The notes below the pieces were generated by a model. That model searched no databases. It was not told the DNA's origin and worked only from the letters and a program-made list of their open reading frames with translations. A stretch of 64,000 bases of DNA from Paraburkholderia caffeinilytica (GTDB lineage Bacteria; Pseudomonadota; Gammaproteobacteria; Burkholderiales; Burkholderiaceae). The position numbers and the translations under genes are program-made. Below are positions 52,826 to 61,607 of this stretch, piece by piece (the stretch's first letter is position 1; every line of letters begins with the position of its first letter). The stretch is taken from contig NZ_CP031467.1 of NCBI RefSeq assembly GCF_003368325.1, forward strand, positions 1,860,001 through 1,924,000, in the 5' to 3' direction.

Positions 52826-54454
52826 TTATTTGACGCTGACGCCGTCGAAGCGCGCATAACCGAGCGGCTCGATACGCATATCGACCACCTTCTTGCTGAC
52901 AGGCTGGTACACGGTCGAGTGAGCGATCGGCGAGAACGGCAGTTGCTGCGCGAAGATCTGCTGCGCCTGCATGTAGGCCGTCGTGCGCGCGCCCTGATCG
53001 GCCGACTCGCGGCCCTTCTGGACCAGATCCTCGAACGGCTTGTAGCACCACTTCGAGAAGTTGTTGCCGTTCACCGCTTCGCAACCGAGCAGCGTGCCGA
53101 GCCAGTTGTCCGGATCGCCGTTGTCGCCGGTCCAGCCGATCAGCATCGTGTCGTCTTCACCTGCGTGCGCGCGCTTGATGTACTCGCCCCATTCATACGT
53201 GACGATCTTCGCCTTCACGCCGATCTTGGCCCAGTCGGCCTGGATCATTTCCGCCATCAGACGGGCGTTCGGGTTGTACGCGCGTTGCACCGGCATCGCC
53301 CACAGCGTGATGTCGAAGCCGTTCGGATAACCGGCCTTGGCCAGCAGCGCCTTCGCCTTGTCCGTATCGTACGCGGCGCTCTTCAGGTTCTTGTCGTACG
53401 ACCATTGGGTCGGCGGCATCGGGTTCGTCGCGGCCTGGCCTGCACCTTGATACACCGACTCGATGATCGCCTTCTTGTTGATCGCCATGTCGAGCGCCTG
53501 ACGCACTTCGAGCTTGTCGACCGGCTTGTGCGACACGTTGTACGCGAGATAGCCGAGGTTGAAGCCCGGCTGCGACGGCATCGCGATGTTCGCTTCAGCC
53601 TTCAGCGGCGCGATGTCGGCCGGACGCGGATAGCTCATCACCTGGCATTCGTCGCGCTTGATCTTCTGCACGCGCACGCCGGCGTCCGGCGTGATCGAGA
53701 AGATCAGCTTCGAGATCTTCACTTCGTTCGGCTTCCAGTAATCCGGATTGCCGTCGAAGCGGATCGTCGCGTCTTTCGTGTAGCTGCGGAAGATGAACGG
53801 GCCCGTGCCGACCGGGTACTGGTTGATGTCGGCAGCCTTGCCCGCCTTCAGCAGCTGGTCCGCGTATTCACCCGAGAGGATCGACGCGTATTCCATCGCC
53901 AGATTCTGGATGAACGGCGCGTTGACTTCCTTCAGCGTGAACTTGACCGTGTACGGGTCGACCTTTTCGACGCTGGTAATCAGCTTATCGAGGCCCATGT
54001 CCGTGAAATACGGGAACTGGACCGGGTACGCCTTACGGAACGGCTGGTTCGTGTCCAGCATGCGCTGGAACGTGAACACGACGTCGTCCGCGTTGAATTC
54101 GCGGGTCGGCTTGAAGAACGAGGTGGTCTGGAACTTCACGCCGTGGCGCAGATGGAACGTATAGGTCTTGCCGTCCGCCGAGACATCCCATTTTTCTGCC
54201 AGGCCCGGCTCGACTTTCGTGCCGCCGCGTTCGAATTCGACGAGGCGGTTATAAACGGTGAACGTGTTGGCTGTGAAATCGACGCCAGTGGTGTACTGGG
54301 CCGGATCGAAACCCGCAGGGCTGCCTTCTGAGCAGTATACGAGTGTTTTGTTCGGAATCTCGGCATGCGCGCTCGTAGCGCCCAGCATCGATGCCGCTGC
54401 AGCTGCGACGAGCGTCGTAACACGCGCGGCGCGCAACAGGTTGTTTTGCTTCAT
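52826..54454 (-). CDS. dppA: Periplasmic dipeptide-binding protein, copy 1 (DppA type)
   Basis: 542 residues. Signal peptide ending ATSAHA-E, then TLVYCSEGSPAGFDPAQYTT. SBP family 5 blocks: FHLRHGVKFQTTSFFKPTRE, FNADDVVFTFQRMLD, YPVGTGPFIFRSYTKDATIR, FDGNPDYWKPNEVKISKLIF, QALDMAINKKAIIESVYQGA, GYPNGFDITLWAMPVQRAYN. Ribosome site TGGAGGAAAC. First of the two binding proteins next to dppB; binds dipeptides (and haem or ALA in some species). Confidence 0.94.
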   Translation of the reverse strand: MKQNNLLRAARVTTLVAAAAASMLGATSAHAEIPNKTLVYCSEGSPAGFDPAQYTTGVDFTANTFTVYNRLVEFERGGTKVEPGLAEKWDVSADGKTYTFHLRHGVKFQTTSFFKPTREFNADDVVFTFQRMLDTNQPFRKAYPVQFPYFTDMGLDKLITSVEKVDPYTVKFTLKEVNAPFIQNLAMEYASILSGEYADQLLKAGKAADINQYPVGTGPFIFRSYTKDATIRFDGNPDYWKPNEVKISKLIFSITPDAGVRVQKIKRDECQVMSYPRPADIAPLKAEANIAMPSQPGFNLGYLAYNVSHKPVDKLEVRQALDMAINKKAIIESVYQGAGQAATNPMPPTQWSYDKNLKSAAYDTDKAKALLAKAGYPNGFDITLWAMPVQRAYNPNARLMAEMIQADWAKIGVKAKIVTYEWGEYIKRAHAGEDDTMLIGWTGDNGDPDNWLGTLLGCEAVNGNNFSKWCYKPFEDLVQKGRESADQGARTTAYMQAQQIFAQQLPFSPIAHSTVYQPVSKKVVDMRIEPLGYARFDGVSVK

Positions 54455-54496
54455 GTTTCCTCCAGGTTCGGGGCCGGCTTCCGCCGGCGTAGCGCG

Positions 54497-54526
54497 ATCT
54501 TACTTGAGCTTGGCTCACACCAACAA
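54497..54526 (-). promoter_or_regulatory. Possible promoter of dppA copy 1
   Basis: Minus strand -35 TTGTTG (54521-54526), 18-nt spacer, -10 TAAGAT (54497-54502), 43 nt ahead of the start codon. It would allow copy 1 and the transporter to be expressed separately from copy 2. Confidence 0.4.
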
Positions 54527-54650
54527 GCGGAGGAAAATACCCCTGTTGACGATCGGAAACCAATCAGGCATAAGGACGGCCGCTCGCCGGCGCCGGCCGG
54601 AGCGTGCGGCTGTCGCAAGGCGGGCCCAGCGGGAGACGGCCCGCTTGCTC

Positions 54651-56297
54651 TTATTTCAGACCGACGTTCATGAATTGCGTCGGGCCGAACGGGTCGATCT
54701 TGAAGCCCGTGACGTTCTTGCTGATGGGCTGATACACCGTGGAATGGGCGATTGGCGTGAACGGCACCTGGTCCTTGAAGATTTCCTGGGCTTCCGTATA
54801 AGCCTTGGTGCGCTCGGCAAGATCGGTCGTGCCGCGACCCTTGCGGATCAGATCGTCGTAAGGCTTGTAGCACCATTTGGAAAAATTACTGCCGTTCACC
54901 GCGTCGCAGCCGAGCAATACGCCCAACCAGTTATCCGGGTCGCCATAGTCGCCGGTCCAGCCGATCAGCATTGCCTCATGCTCGCCCGAATGACCGCGGC
55001 GAATATATTCACCCCATTCGTAAGTCGCGATCTTCACCTTGACGCCGATCTTCGCCCAATCCGCCTGCAGCATTTCCGCCATCAGACGCGCGTTCGGGTT
55101 GTAAGGCCGCTGAACCGGCATGGCCCACAGCGTCAGATCGAAGCCGTCGGGGTAGCCCGCCTCCTTGAGGAGCGCTTTCGCTTTGTCGACGTCGTACGGG
55201 GCGTCCTTCAGATTCTTGTCGTAGCCCCATTGCGTCGGCGGCATCGGATTGGTCGCCGCCTGGCCGGCGCCCTGATACACCGATTCGATAATCGCTTTCT
55301 TGTTGATCGACATATCGAGCGCGCGGCGCACCATCAGATTGTCGAGCGGCTTCTTGGTGTTGTTGTACGCGATATAACCGAGATTGAAACCGACCTGACT
55401 CGGAACGGCGAGAGATGCATCGGCTTTAACCGCTGGAATATCGCCGGGCCGCGGATACGACATCACCTGACACTCGCCGCGCTTCAATTTTTGCAGCCGC
55501 ACGGCCGGGTCGACGGTAATCGCGAATATCAGCTTGCTGACTCTGACGACGCCCGGTTTCCAGTAATCGGGATTGCCGTCAAACCGAATTGAATCGTCCT
55601 TCGTATAGCTGCGGAAAATGAATGGACCGGTACCGACCGGATATAGATTCATATCGGACGCTTTACCTGCTTTCAGTAACTGATCGGCGTATTCAGCCGA
55701 CAAAATCGATGCGAACGGCATTGCGATCTGCTGCAAAAACGGCGCATCGACTTCCTTCAGCGTGAAACGCACCGTATACGGATCGAGCTTCTCGACCTTG
55801 GTGATGTTCTTCGCGAGGCCAAGGTCGGTGAAATACGGAAACGGCACGGCGTAGGCTTTGCGGAACGGCTGTTCCGGATCGAGCATCCGCTGATAAGTAA
55901 ACACGACGTCGTCGGCGTTGAATTCACGAGTGGGCTTGAAAAACGAGGTGGTCTGAAACTTCACGCCGTGCCGCAGATGGAAAGTGTAGGTCAGGCCGTC
56001 CTGCGACACGTCCCATTTCTCGGCAAGGCCAGGCTCGATATCGGTACTGCCGTGCGCGAACTCGATCAGCCGGTTATAGACCGTGTACGAGCCGGCGGTG
56101 AATTCCACGCTGGTGGTGAACTGGGCGGTGTCGAAACCCGCCGGACTGCCCTCGGAGCAGAACACGAGGGTCTTGTCGGGCAGGCTCGCCGCGTCGGCTG
56201 CTGCGGGCGCGAGGCCGGCAGCCAGCACCGTACAGGCGCTCAGGACTGGCAGGCAGGTATGGCGAACTGCAAACAGCAATCGGGATACTGTCATCAC
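54651..56297 (-). CDS. Periplasmic dipeptide-binding protein, copy 2 (DppA type)
   Basis: 548 residues, very similar to copy 1 through nearly all its length (shared blocks such as FHLRHGVKFQTTSFFKPTRE, IIESVYQGAGQAATNPMPPT, WAMPVQRPYNPNARLMAEML). It differs in the signal sequence and in surface stretches, e.g. VRVSKLIFAITVDPAVRLQK against copy 1. Start follows GGAGAACGTG. It has its own strong promoter (56333-56361). A hairpin (GCGGGCC...GGCCCGC, 54624-54648) lies after the stop. Duplication suggests different peptide specificity for one permease. Confidence 0.93.
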   Translation of the reverse strand: MMTVSRLLFAVRHTCLPVLSACTVLAAGLAPAAADAASLPDKTLVFCSEGSPAGFDTAQFTTSVEFTAGSYTVYNRLIEFAHGSTDIEPGLAEKWDVSQDGLTYTFHLRHGVKFQTTSFFKPTREFNADDVVFTYQRMLDPEQPFRKAYAVPFPYFTDLGLAKNITKVEKLDPYTVRFTLKEVDAPFLQQIAMPFASILSAEYADQLLKAGKASDMNLYPVGTGPFIFRSYTKDDSIRFDGNPDYWKPGVVRVSKLIFAITVDPAVRLQKLKRGECQVMSYPRPGDIPAVKADASLAVPSQVGFNLGYIAYNNTKKPLDNLMVRRALDMSINKKAIIESVYQGAGQAATNPMPPTQWGYDKNLKDAPYDVDKAKALLKEAGYPDGFDLTLWAMPVQRPYNPNARLMAEMLQADWAKIGVKVKIATYEWGEYIRRGHSGEHEAMLIGWTGDYGDPDNWLGVLLGCDAVNGSNFSKWCYKPYDDLIRKGRGTTDLAERTKAYTEAQEIFKDQVPFTPIAHSTVYQPISKNVTGFKIDPFGPTQFMNVGLK

Positions 56298-56332
56298 GTT
56301 CTCCGCACAGCAGCCAAGTCAGCTGCGCTTCG

Positions 56333-56361
56333 ATCATAGACAGCGCAAAAATCGGGTTCAA
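56333..56361 (-). promoter_or_regulatory. Sigma-70 promoter of the dppA copy 2
   Basis: Minus strand: -35 TTGAAC (56356-56361), exact 17-nt spacer, -10 TATGAT (56333-56338), 36 nt before the start codon. Confidence 0.7.
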
Positions 56362-56471
56362 TGAGGACTTACGCGCCGCAGTAAAGACTGGATGGTGAAA
56401 ATTGCTGCACTGCAGCGTAGCCAGTCTGACACATTGAATTCCCGGGCTGCCCAAACACCCGATTCCCGGCG

Positions 56472-56508
56472 AAAAAAAACCGCGCGGCTGGATAAGCCGC
56501 GCGGTTTT
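56472..56508 (-). terminator. Intrinsic terminator of metF
   Basis: Perfect 14-bp stem AAAACCGCGCGGCT (56476-56489) with AGCCGCGCGGTTTT (56495-56508), loop GGATA, and eight U in the minus-strand RNA. Confidence 0.92.
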
Positions 56509-56528
56509 GTGCAAAGGCTAGTCCGCGC

Positions 56529-57359
56529 TTAAGCGCCCAGCCGTTCACAGATCGCCTTGGTCGCCGCGGCGCCGTTGAGCGTGTAGAAGTGCAGGCCCGG
56601 CACCTTCGCGTCGATGAGACGCCCGCACAGGTCCGTCACCACATCCAGCCCGAACGCGCGAATCGACTCGCGATCGTCGCCGAAGCTTTCCAGACGGCGC
56701 GCGATCCAGCGCGGCACTTCTGCGCCGCACATCTCCGAAAAACGCATCAGCTGCGAGAAGTTCGTGATCGGCATGATGCCCGGCACGATCGGCACGTCCA
56801 CGCCGAGCTTCCTCGCGTCGTCGACAAAACGGAAGTACGCGTCGGCGTTGAAGAAGTACTGCGTGATCGCCGAATTGGCGCCAGCCTTCACCTTGTTGGC
56901 GAAGTTTTCCAGATCGTGACGCGGCGAGCGCGACTGCGGGTGGTACTCCGGATAGCCGGCCACCTCGACCCAGAACCAGTCGCCGAATTCGGCGCGGATA
57001 AAGCTCACCAGTTCCGACGCGTAACGCAGTTCGCCGACTTCGCCCATGCCGGACGGCAGATCGCCGCGCAGCGCGACGATATGGCGGATGCCATGCGCGC
57101 GGTACTCGTTGAGGATCGCGCGCAGGCTCTCTTTCGACGAGCCGATGCACGATACGTGGGGCGCCGCTTCGAGTCCTTCCTTCGCCATCTCGACGACGGT
57201 GTTGAGCGTGCCCTGTTGCGTCGAGCCGCCGGCGCCGAACGTGACGGACACGAACTTGGGCTTGAGCGAGGCGAGTTGCGCGCGGGTGGCGCGCAGCTTG
57301 TCGACGCCTTCCTGCGTTTTCGGCGGGAAGAATTCGAATGAAAGTTCGATCGGGTTCAT
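56529..57359 (-). CDS. metF: 5,10-methylenetetrahydrofolate reductase
   Basis: NAD(P)H reduction of methylene-THF to 5-methyl-THF for methionine synthesis, FAD enzyme in the cytosol. 276 residues. Motifs: IELSFEFFPPKTQEGVDKLR, PKFVSVTFGAGGSTQQGTLN, GIRHIVALRGDLPSGMGEVG, FWVEVAGYPEYHPQ, KVKAGANSAITQYFFNADAY, VPIVPGIMPITNF and LHFYTLNGA. Start at 57359. Third gene after ahcY and the small membrane protein gene; a 14-bp terminator follows. Confidence 0.96.
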   Translation of the reverse strand: MNPIELSFEFFPPKTQEGVDKLRATRAQLASLKPKFVSVTFGAGGSTQQGTLNTVVEMAKEGLEAAPHVSCIGSSKESLRAILNEYRAHGIRHIVALRGDLPSGMGEVGELRYASELVSFIRAEFGDWFWVEVAGYPEYHPQSRSPRHDLENFANKVKAGANSAITQYFFNADAYFRFVDDARKLGVDVPIVPGIMPITNFSQLMRFSEMCGAEVPRWIARRLESFGDDRESIRAFGLDVVTDLCGRLIDAKVPGLHFYTLNGAAATKAICERLGA

Positions 57360-57370
57360 GGTTCAGTAGG

Positions 57371-57724
57371 TCAACCGATACTGCGGTTGCCGAAAATAAG
57401 CGCGGACAGCAGCCACGAGACGATGCTGTACAGAATCGAGCCGAAGAACGCCGACCAGAAACCCGACACTTCGAATCCCTTCAGCAGCGACGCGCACAGC
57501 CAGAAGCACAGCGCATTGACCACCAGAATGAAGAGTCCGAGCGTGACGATCGTGACGGGCAGCGTCAACAGGATCAGCACCGGGCGCAGGATCGTATTGA
57601 TCAACCCGAGCACCACCGCGACGATCAGGGCGGTGCCGAAACTGCGGATATGAATCGACGGCACGAGGTAGGTGATGATCAGAAGCGCAAGCGCGTTGAT
57701 CAGCCAGGTCAGCAGCACGGTCAT
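57371..57724 (-). CDS. Phage-holin-4_2 (DUF360)-family small membrane protein
   Basis: 117 residues with four hydrophobic helices: LLTWLINALALLIITYLVPS, TALIVAVVLGLINTILRPVL, TLPVTIVTLGLFILVVNALC and SGFWSAFFGSILYSIVSWLL. The GLINTILRPVLILLTLPVTI block marks the family, often named holin-like without phage context. It sits between ahcY and metF, a frequent arrangement in Burkholderiaceae. Role unknown. Confidence 0.88.
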   Translation of the reverse strand: MTVLLTWLINALALLIITYLVPSIHIRSFGTALIVAVVLGLINTILRPVLILLTLPVTIVTLGLFILVVNALCFWLCASLLKGFEVSGFWSAFFGSILYSIVSWLLSALIFGNRSIG

Positions 57725-57780
57725 GTAGAGCTCCTTTGGCAGGATGTCCGTTTGAACGGAAACGGGCGGGCATGGTGAAC

Positions 57781-57805
57781 GAAGCGGCGCCTTGCGCGCC
57801 GCTTC
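57781..57805 (-). other. GC-rich hairpin between ahcY and the holin-like gene
   Basis: GAAGCGGCGC (57781-57790) pairs perfectly with GCGCCGCTTC (57796-57805), loop CTTGC, no U tract; probably stabilises or attenuates the mRNA. Confidence 0.5.
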
Positions 57806-57866
57806 GTCGTCAAACTGTCATGCTTTAAAACCACCCGCGCACTTGATGCTACTTGGAAGCGGTTGC

Positions 57867-59282
57867 TTAGTAGCGGTAGTGGTTCGGCTTGAACGGACCA
57901 TTCTTGTCGACGCTGATATAGCTCGCCTGATAGTCCGACAACACCGTCAGTTCCGCGCCGATACGACCCAGATGCAGGCGCGCGACCTTTTCGTCAAGAT
58001 GCTTCGGCAGCACGTAGACCTTGTTTTCGTACTTGTCGCCGTGAACGAACAACTCGATCTGCGCGATCGTCTGGTTCGTGAACGATGCCGACATCACGAA
58101 CGACGGATGGCCCGTTGCGCAACCCAGATTCACCAGACGCCCTTCGGCCAGCAGGATGACGCGCTTGCCGTCCGGGAAAATGATGTGGTCGACTTGCGGC
58201 TTGATGTTTTCCCACTGGTACTTGCGCGTCGATGCAACGTCGATTTCCGAATCGAAGTGACCGATATTGCAGACAATCGCGTTGTTGCGCATGGCCGCCA
58301 TATGATCGTGGCCGATCACGTGGAAGTTGCCCGTTGCCGTCACGAAGATATCGGCCTTGTCCGCGGCGTATTCCATCGTCACGACGCGATAACCTTCCAT
58401 TGCTGCCTGCAACGCGCAGATCGGATCGATTTCCGTGACCCACACCGTTGCGCCCAGACCGCGCAGCGATTGCGCGCAGCCCTTGCCCACATCACCGTAA
58501 CCCGCCACGACCGCGATCTTGCCCGCGATCATCACGTCGGTTGCGCGCTTGATACCGTCGACCAGCGATTCACGGCAGCCATACAGGTTGTCGAATTTCG
58601 ACTTGGTGACCGAGTCGTTCACGTTGATGGCCGGGAACGGCAGACGCCCTTCCTTTTCCATCTGGTACAGGCGGTGCACGCCCGTGGTGGTTTCTTCGGT
58701 CACGCCCTTGATGTGCGCGAGACGCGTGGAGTACCACACCGGATCCGCATCCAGATGACGGGCGATCGACTTGTACAGCGCCACTTCTTCTTCGTTCTCC
58801 GGCTTCGAGATCACCGAACGGTCTTTCTCGGCCTTCGAGCCGAGGATCAGCAGCAACGTGGCGTCGCCGCCGTCGTCGAGGATCATGTTGGCGAATTCGC
58901 CATTCGGCCATTCGAAAATGCGGTGCGAGAATTCCCAGTATTCGTCGAGCGATTCGCCCTTGAACGCGAACACCGGCACGCCGCCTTCCGCAATCGCGGC
59001 GGCAGCATGATCCTGCGTCGAGAAGATATTGCACGATGCCCAGCGAACGTCCGCGCCGAGTGCCGTCAAGGTTTCGATCAGCACGCCGGTTTGAATCGTC
59101 ATGTGCAGCGAACCCGCGACACGCGCGCCCTTCAGCGGCTGCGAGCTCTTGTATTCCTCACGCGTCTGCATGAGGCCGGGCATTTCGGTTTCCGCGATAT
59201 TCAGTTCCTTGCGGCCCCAGGCTGCAAGCGACATATCGGCGACGAGAAAATCTTGCTTTGAATCGAGAACTGCGGCGTTCAT
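57867..59282 (-). CDS. ahcY: Adenosylhomocysteinase (S-adenosylhomocysteine hydrolase)
   Basis: Hydrolyses SAH to adenosine and homocysteine, relieving inhibition of methyltransferases; cytosolic NAD-dependent tetramer. 471 residues, the length class with the internal insert found in proteobacteria. Motifs: [40 protein letters not shown], the NAD loop [40 protein letters not shown] and the C-terminal [14 protein letters not shown] at 59282 follows AAAGGAGGGCGTG; the overlapping GTG at 59285 is less well spaced. Controlled by an upstream SAH riboswitch. Confidence 0.97.
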   Translation of the reverse strand: MNAAVLDSKQDFLVADMSLAAWGRKELNIAETEMPGLMQTREEYKSSQPLKGARVAGSLHMTIQTGVLIETLTALGADVRWASCNIFSTQDHAAAAIAEGGVPVFAFKGESLDEYWEFSHRIFEWPNGEFANMILDDGGDATLLLILGSKAEKDRSVISKPENEEEVALYKSIARHLDADPVWYSTRLAHIKGVTEETTTGVHRLYQMEKEGRLPFPAINVNDSVTKSKFDNLYGCRESLVDGIKRATDVMIAGKIAVVAGYGDVGKGCAQSLRGLGATVWVTEIDPICALQAAMEGYRVVTMEYAADKADIFVTATGNFHVIGHDHMAAMRNNAIVCNIGHFDSEIDVASTRKYQWENIKPQVDHIIFPDGKRVILLAEGRLVNLGCATGHPSFVMSASFTNQTIAQIELFVHGDKYENKVYVLPKHLDEKVARLHLGRIGAELTVLSDYQASYISVDKNGPFKPNHYRY

Positions 59283-59319
59283 CACGCCCTCCTTTCTAAA
59301 AAATTGACTAGAAATTTGA

Positions 59320-59450
59320 CGTGAGCGCGGTTCGATGCGGGGGATGAGAAAGCGCTATGCGCATCCTGGCCCTCCGATTGAAGCCTCCGAGCCTGGCGGG
59401 CGGCCGGCGAATATGCTGATTCGCGGTACCCGTCGCAACGCTCCTCGAAG
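59320..59450 (-). promoter_or_regulatory. SAH riboswitch in the ahcY leader
   Basis: On the minus strand the leader carries the SAH-riboswitch core: CGAGGAGCGTTGCGACGGG (59447-59429), then after a variable stem GCCAGGCTCGGAGGCTTC near 59383-59400, AATCGGAGGGCCAGGATGCG, and finally CCGCGCTCAC (59330-59321). GAGCG at 59439-59443 pairs with CGCTC at 59324-59328 to close P1. A -10 box TACAAT (59461-59466) lies just upstream. In this class SAH binding switches expression of ahcY on. Confidence 0.88.
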
Positions 59451-59460
59451 ACGAATGGCG

Positions 59461-59466
59461 ATTGTA
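59461..59466 (-). promoter_or_regulatory. -10 box (TACAAT) for the ahcY transcript
   Basis: TACAAT on the minus strand, 13 nt upstream of the riboswitch core; the -35 is not recognisable. It would place the 5' end at about 59454, just ahead of the aptamer. Confidence 0.45.
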
Positions 59467-59609
59467 GCAAATCGAGATGGCTTCCGGGCGTGGATCGGGT
59501 CAGCGGAGTTAGCGCTTTTTTCTGTTTGGTGTTTGACCCCGGGCGGTGGTGAGCCGGCGCGGCGCGCATTGGCGCTTTCCCGGCAGGTCGAGCAAGGGCG
59601 CCGTGCGCG

Positions 59610-60443
59610 TTAGCCCTGCTGTCGGCCAGCTTCGGCGTTCGGGATTTGCGCCCTGTGGTCCGGGAGGGCAATTGCGGCCGGCTCGGCAGCGACGCCTGCC
59701 GCGCGCAACTGCGCGATACCCGTGCGCGCGGTGTCGAGGAACTGCCGCGAAAACCGGAATGCGTCGGCGGTATCGGCGGGATCCGGCGTCTGCATCCCAA
59801 GCGCGATGCGAAAATAGCGTTCGGCGTGAATGCCGGCGTGGTAATGCATACGCACGCGCTTCGCATCGCCGAGGCGCCGGTTGCCGAAAATCTCGCGCAG
59901 GGCCCAAGAAAACGCGCCATCTTCGCCGCCGATGCGGCGGAACGCGTCGTCCATAGGAAAGCCGCCGAGCGCCGCATACACGGCGCGGCGGATGATCAGG
60001 CTGCTAGGCACCGTATTGCTTAGCGTCGCGGCATGCCTGTCAAAATCGGCGTGACAAAGGATGTCGGCCGGAAAATCCGCGTATTCGACGTCGAGCCGCA
60101 CGGACACTTCACTCGGGTTCTGCATGAAAAACGCGCTCGCGGCGGCCAACGCACCGGGCAGGTATTCGTCGTCGGCGTCGAGGAAGGCAAGCAGACCGTG
60201 AGCCGCATGCATCGCGCCCCAGTTGCGCGCCCGCGCCGGTCCACCGTTGTACGGCATCTGCAACAGGCACACGCGCGGGTCGAGATGTCCGTAGTGGGCG
60301 ACCACGTCGATGGAGGTATCGGTCGAGCCGTCGTCCACCACGATGATCTGCGCAGCTTCCGGCTGGATCAGGCAGCTTTGGAGCGCGCGGGCGAGCGTCG
60401 CCGCGCCGTTGTAGCAGGGAATGATGATCGAGATGGGCGTCAT
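59610..60443 (-). CDS. Glycosyltransferase family 2
   Basis: 277 residues. GT2/GT-A start ISIIIPCYNGAATLARALQS, IIVVDDGSTDTSIDVVA with the metal-binding DDGS, then NGGPARARNWGAMHAAHGLL and AFLDADDEYLPGAL with the DxD-type LDADDE. Followed by LIIRRAVYAALGGFPMDDAF and RIGGEDGAFSWAL with the catalytic ED. Probably adds a sugar in envelope or secondary glycan synthesis; soluble. The start at 60443 (MTPISIII) is family-typical; the frame is open to 60602. Divergent from the LysR gene; no glycan cluster nearby. Confidence 0.88.
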   Translation of the reverse strand: MTPISIIIPCYNGAATLARALQSCLIQPEAAQIIVVDDGSTDTSIDVVAHYGHLDPRVCLLQMPYNGGPARARNWGAMHAAHGLLAFLDADDEYLPGALAAASAFFMQNPSEVSVRLDVEYADFPADILCHADFDRHAATLSNTVPSSLIIRRAVYAALGGFPMDDAFRRIGGEDGAFSWALREIFGNRRLGDAKRVRMHYHAGIHAERYFRIALGMQTPDPADTADAFRFSRQFLDTARTGIAQLRAAGVAAEPAAIALPDHRAQIPNAEAGRQQG

Positions 60444-60634
60444 GAATTGAAACTGGCGCTGCGTGCCGACAGAAGAGAACCGCCGATGGTATCCCGCTTC
60501 CGGCAACGTCCATCCTGGAAAAACGATGCGCGCGACCGCGCCCAGCAACGCGCTGCGCACGAACGGCGCCGATCTGAAGCGCGTCATCAGATTGCATCGC
60601 AATATAAATGCAATGACTTACAATCAGCCAGATC

Positions 60635-60649
60635 ATTCCAAATTGGAAT
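60635..60649. promoter_or_regulatory. Palindrome ATTCCAAATTGGAAT ahead of the LysR gene
   Basis: Perfect 7-1-7 inverted repeat in the AT-rich divergent region, containing a T-N11-A LysR-box pattern. It lies 17 bp before the LysR start, so autoregulation and control of the divergent GT2 gene are likely. Confidence 0.6.
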
Positions 60650-60665
60650 TCTGGAGCCTGAGATC

Positions 60666-61607
60666 GTGGAACTACGTGCGCTGCGGTATTTCGTCGAAGT
60701 GGTTCGTCAACAGAGCTTCACCGTCGCCGCCGAGCAGATGTTCGTCACGCAGCCGACCATCAGCAAGATGGTCAAGTCGCTGGAAGACGAAATCGGCTCG
60801 CCGCTACTGTTACGCGACGGACGTCAGATGGTGCTGACCGACGCCGGCCGGATCGTCTACCAGCGCGGTCAGGACGTCCTGGCCGCGCATGCGCAGTTGC
60901 AGGCCGAGCTGAACGACCTCGACACGCTCGGCCGCGGCGAGTTGACCATCGGCATTCCGCCGATGGGTGGCTCGCTGTTCACGCCGGCCATCGCCGCCTT
61001 CCGCCAGCGCTACCCGAAAATCGAACTGAAGCTGTTCGAGCAGGGTTCACGCGCGATCGAGACCGCGCTGATCCATGGCGAGCTGGAGTTAGGCGGCGTG
61101 CTGCAACCGGTCGACCCGGAAAACATCGAAGTGCTGCCGATGACGCGGCAATTGCTGTGGCTGGTCGCGCGCACCGGCTCGCGCTGGGACGATCTGCACG
61201 AAGTGCCGCTCGTCGAACTCGCCAACGAGCCGTTCGTGTTCTACGGCGAGAGCCTCGCGCTCAACGACGTCGTGCTGAATGCGTGCCGCACCGCCGGCTT
61301 TGCGCCGACCATCGTCGGACGCAGTGGACACTGGGATTTCATGGCGGCGCTGGTACTGGCCGGCGTCGGTATCGCTCTGTTGCCCGCGCCGTACTGCAGG
61401 CGGCTCGACGCGGCGCAGTTCACCTGCCGTCCCGTGGTGGAGCCGGAGATTCCGTGGGAGATGGCGATCGGCTGGCGTCGCAACGGCTATCTGTCGCACG
61501 CGGCGCGCGCGTGGCTGGCGGTGGCGCGTGAGACGCTGCCGGGCCAGGCCGGCGACGATTTCATGCCAGGACCGGGCATCGGCATGAGCGGCATTACGGC
61601 TGCGTGA
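60666..61607 (+). CDS. LysR-family transcriptional regulator
   Basis: 313 residues. N-terminal HTH: ELRALRYFVEVVRQQSFTVA, QMFVTQPTISKMVKSLEDEI, GSPLLLRDGRQMVLTDAGRI. Substrate domain: RGELTIGIPPMGGSLFTPAI, FRQRYPKIELKLFEQGSRAI, ETALIHGELELGGVLQP, and MAALVLAGVGIALLPAPYCR near the end. It resembles the CynR/CidR group of LysR proteins, but the ligand is unknown. The start is GTG 60666 (VELRALRYF) with GGAG 10 nt upstream. Its last 14 bp overlap the convergent OmpA-like gene. Confidence 0.9.
   Translation: MELRALRYFVEVVRQQSFTVAAEQMFVTQPTISKMVKSLEDEIGSPLLLRDGRQMVLTDAGRIVYQRGQDVLAAHAQLQAELNDLDTLGRGELTIGIPPMGGSLFTPAIAAFRQRYPKIELKLFEQGSRAIETALIHGELELGGVLQPVDPENIEVLPMTRQLLWLVARTGSRWDDLHEVPLVELANEPFVFYGESLALNDVVLNACRTAGFAPTIVGRSGHWDFMAALVLAGVGIALLPAPYCRRLDAAQFTCRPVVEPEIPWEMAIGWRRNGYLSHAARAWLAVARETLPGQAGDDFMPGPGIGMSGITAA

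Noticed and set aside
57371..57724. Prophage suggested by the holin-like gene
   Set aside because: It belongs to a four-helix chromosomal membrane family, located in a conserved ahcY-metF context, with no other phage genes.
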